Source: Clostridia bacterium
GTDB lineage: Bacteria > Bacillota > Clostridia > Christensenellales > Borkfalkiaceae
Direction: 5' to 3'
NCBI GenBank assembly: GCA_900767815.1
Contig: CAAGAM010000100.1
Location: 1-7,301 of the forward strand
Length of the DNA stretch: 7,301 nt
In this document: positions 6,843 through 7,301 of the stretch, one piece after another
How positions within the stretch are numbered: the stretch's first letter is position 1
Layout of the letters: every line of letters begins with the position of its first letter
Program-made: the position numbers and the translations under genes
The notes under the pieces: model-generated
Told to the model about the DNA's origin: nothing
The model's database searches: none
What the model saw: only the letters and a program-made list of their open reading frames with translations

Positions 6843-7301
6843 TGAAAAAATAGTTGCGGTAACGGGTCGGGATAATTGGTCTACGGCGGAAGCATGCGGA
6901 ATTCCGTCGCTCAGAGTTTCCGACGGCCCTCACGGGTTGCGTTTTGTAACCGAAGAGAAAGACGGCGAGCAGATCGCCGCGGAATCGGTTTGTTATCCTA
7001 CGCTTTCCGCGCTCGGCAATTCTTTCGACGAGTCGCTTGTATACACCGTAGGGCAGGCTATCGCCGAAGATTGCATAAAACATGACGTTGCAATCATTTT
7101 AGGCCCCGGCGTGAATCTTAAACGCACGCCGCTTTGCGGACGAAATTTCGAATATTTTTCCGAGGACGGAGTTCTTGCGGGAAAACTTGCCGCCGCCTAT
7201 ATCGGAGGCGTTCAAAGCAAAGGGGTAGGTACGTCGCTGAAACATTTTGCCGCAAACAATCGCGAATACGATCGTTTTTTTCAGAGCAGCGAAATGGACG
7301 A
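6826..7301 (+). CDS. GH3 glycosidase (beta-glucosidase-like), N-terminal part
   Basis: The frame runs off the window end after 158 codons; GH3 enzymes of this type usually have 650-800 residues. Seen here is the first part of the GH3 N-terminal barrel: TGRDNWST at 13-20, GIPSLRVSDGPHGLR at 25-39 (Asp33 is the expected sugar-binding Asp), GPGVNLKRTPLCGRNFEYF at 93-111, then GGVQSKGVGTSLKHFAANN with Lys139-His140. No signal peptide is present, so it should act in the cytoplasm on imported sugars, removing beta-linked residues from non-reducing ends. The nucleophile Asp lies beyond the window. ATG 6826 is the only plausible start: ATG 6842 is out of frame and stops after three codons. The 17-base overlap with the upstream gene and the lack of a close SD (GGGAG is 15 bases away) point to translational coupling. 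GH3 is certain; beta-glucosidase versus beta-xylosidase or another specificity is not. Confidence 0.93.
   Translation, partial: MKKSIDEKIVAVTGRDNWSTAEACGIPSLRVSDGPHGLRFVTEEKDGEQIAAESVCYPTLSALGNSFDESLVYTVGQAIAEDCIKHDVAIILGPGVNLKRTPLCGRNFEYFSEDGVLAGKLAAAYIGGVQSKGVGTSLKHFAANNREYDRFFQSSEMD

Overview
The window is a compact, single-strand carbohydrate-utilisation locus, most likely from an uncultured Gram-positive Clostridia-type bacterium. The Christensenellales/Oscillospirales kind of gut or rumen organism is my guess. Reasons are the roughly balanced GC, AGGAGG-like ribosome sites, TGA read as stop with TGG for Trp, two short lipoprotein signal peptides, a Big_2 surface domain, and CUT1-type sugar permeases of the LplB/YtcP kind with no local ATPase. 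No RNA gene, mobile element or CRISPR array is visible, and no stretch over 300 bases lacks a gene.

Layout, all on the plus strand: (1) the C-terminal end of a sugar-type solute-binding protein (3-470, cut by the window edge); (2) an LplB-like permease (473-1420); (3) a YtcP/AraQ-like permease (1432-2331); (4) a lipoprotein joining a BMP/PnrA-family periplasmic-binding domain to a Trp-rich C-terminal module I cannot name (2336-4045); (5) a lipoprotein with a Big_2 domain, an FN3-like segment and two similar beta-rich modules (4084-5604); (6) a strong intrinsic terminator (5620-5655); (7) a cytoplasmic trehalase-like (GH37-type) glycosidase (5667-6842); (8) the start of a GH3 glycosidase (6826 to the window end).

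Genes 1-4 are separated by 2 to 11 bases and gene 5 by 38 bases, so 1-5 look like one transcript. Genes 7 and 8 overlap by 17 bases and should be translated together. The proposed logic is this: surface lipoproteins hold or sense a glycan, the CUT1 importer brings in oligosaccharides using a shared ATPase encoded elsewhere, and the two leaderless hydrolases split them in the cytoplasm. The substrate cannot be read from the sequence. The trehalase-like enzyme keeps both presumed catalytic acids but has lost signature residues, so trehalose itself is doubtful. The points most worth a second look are the BMP-domain fusion, the altered trehalase signature, the duplicated module in the second lipoprotein, and the terminator inside the gene cluster.
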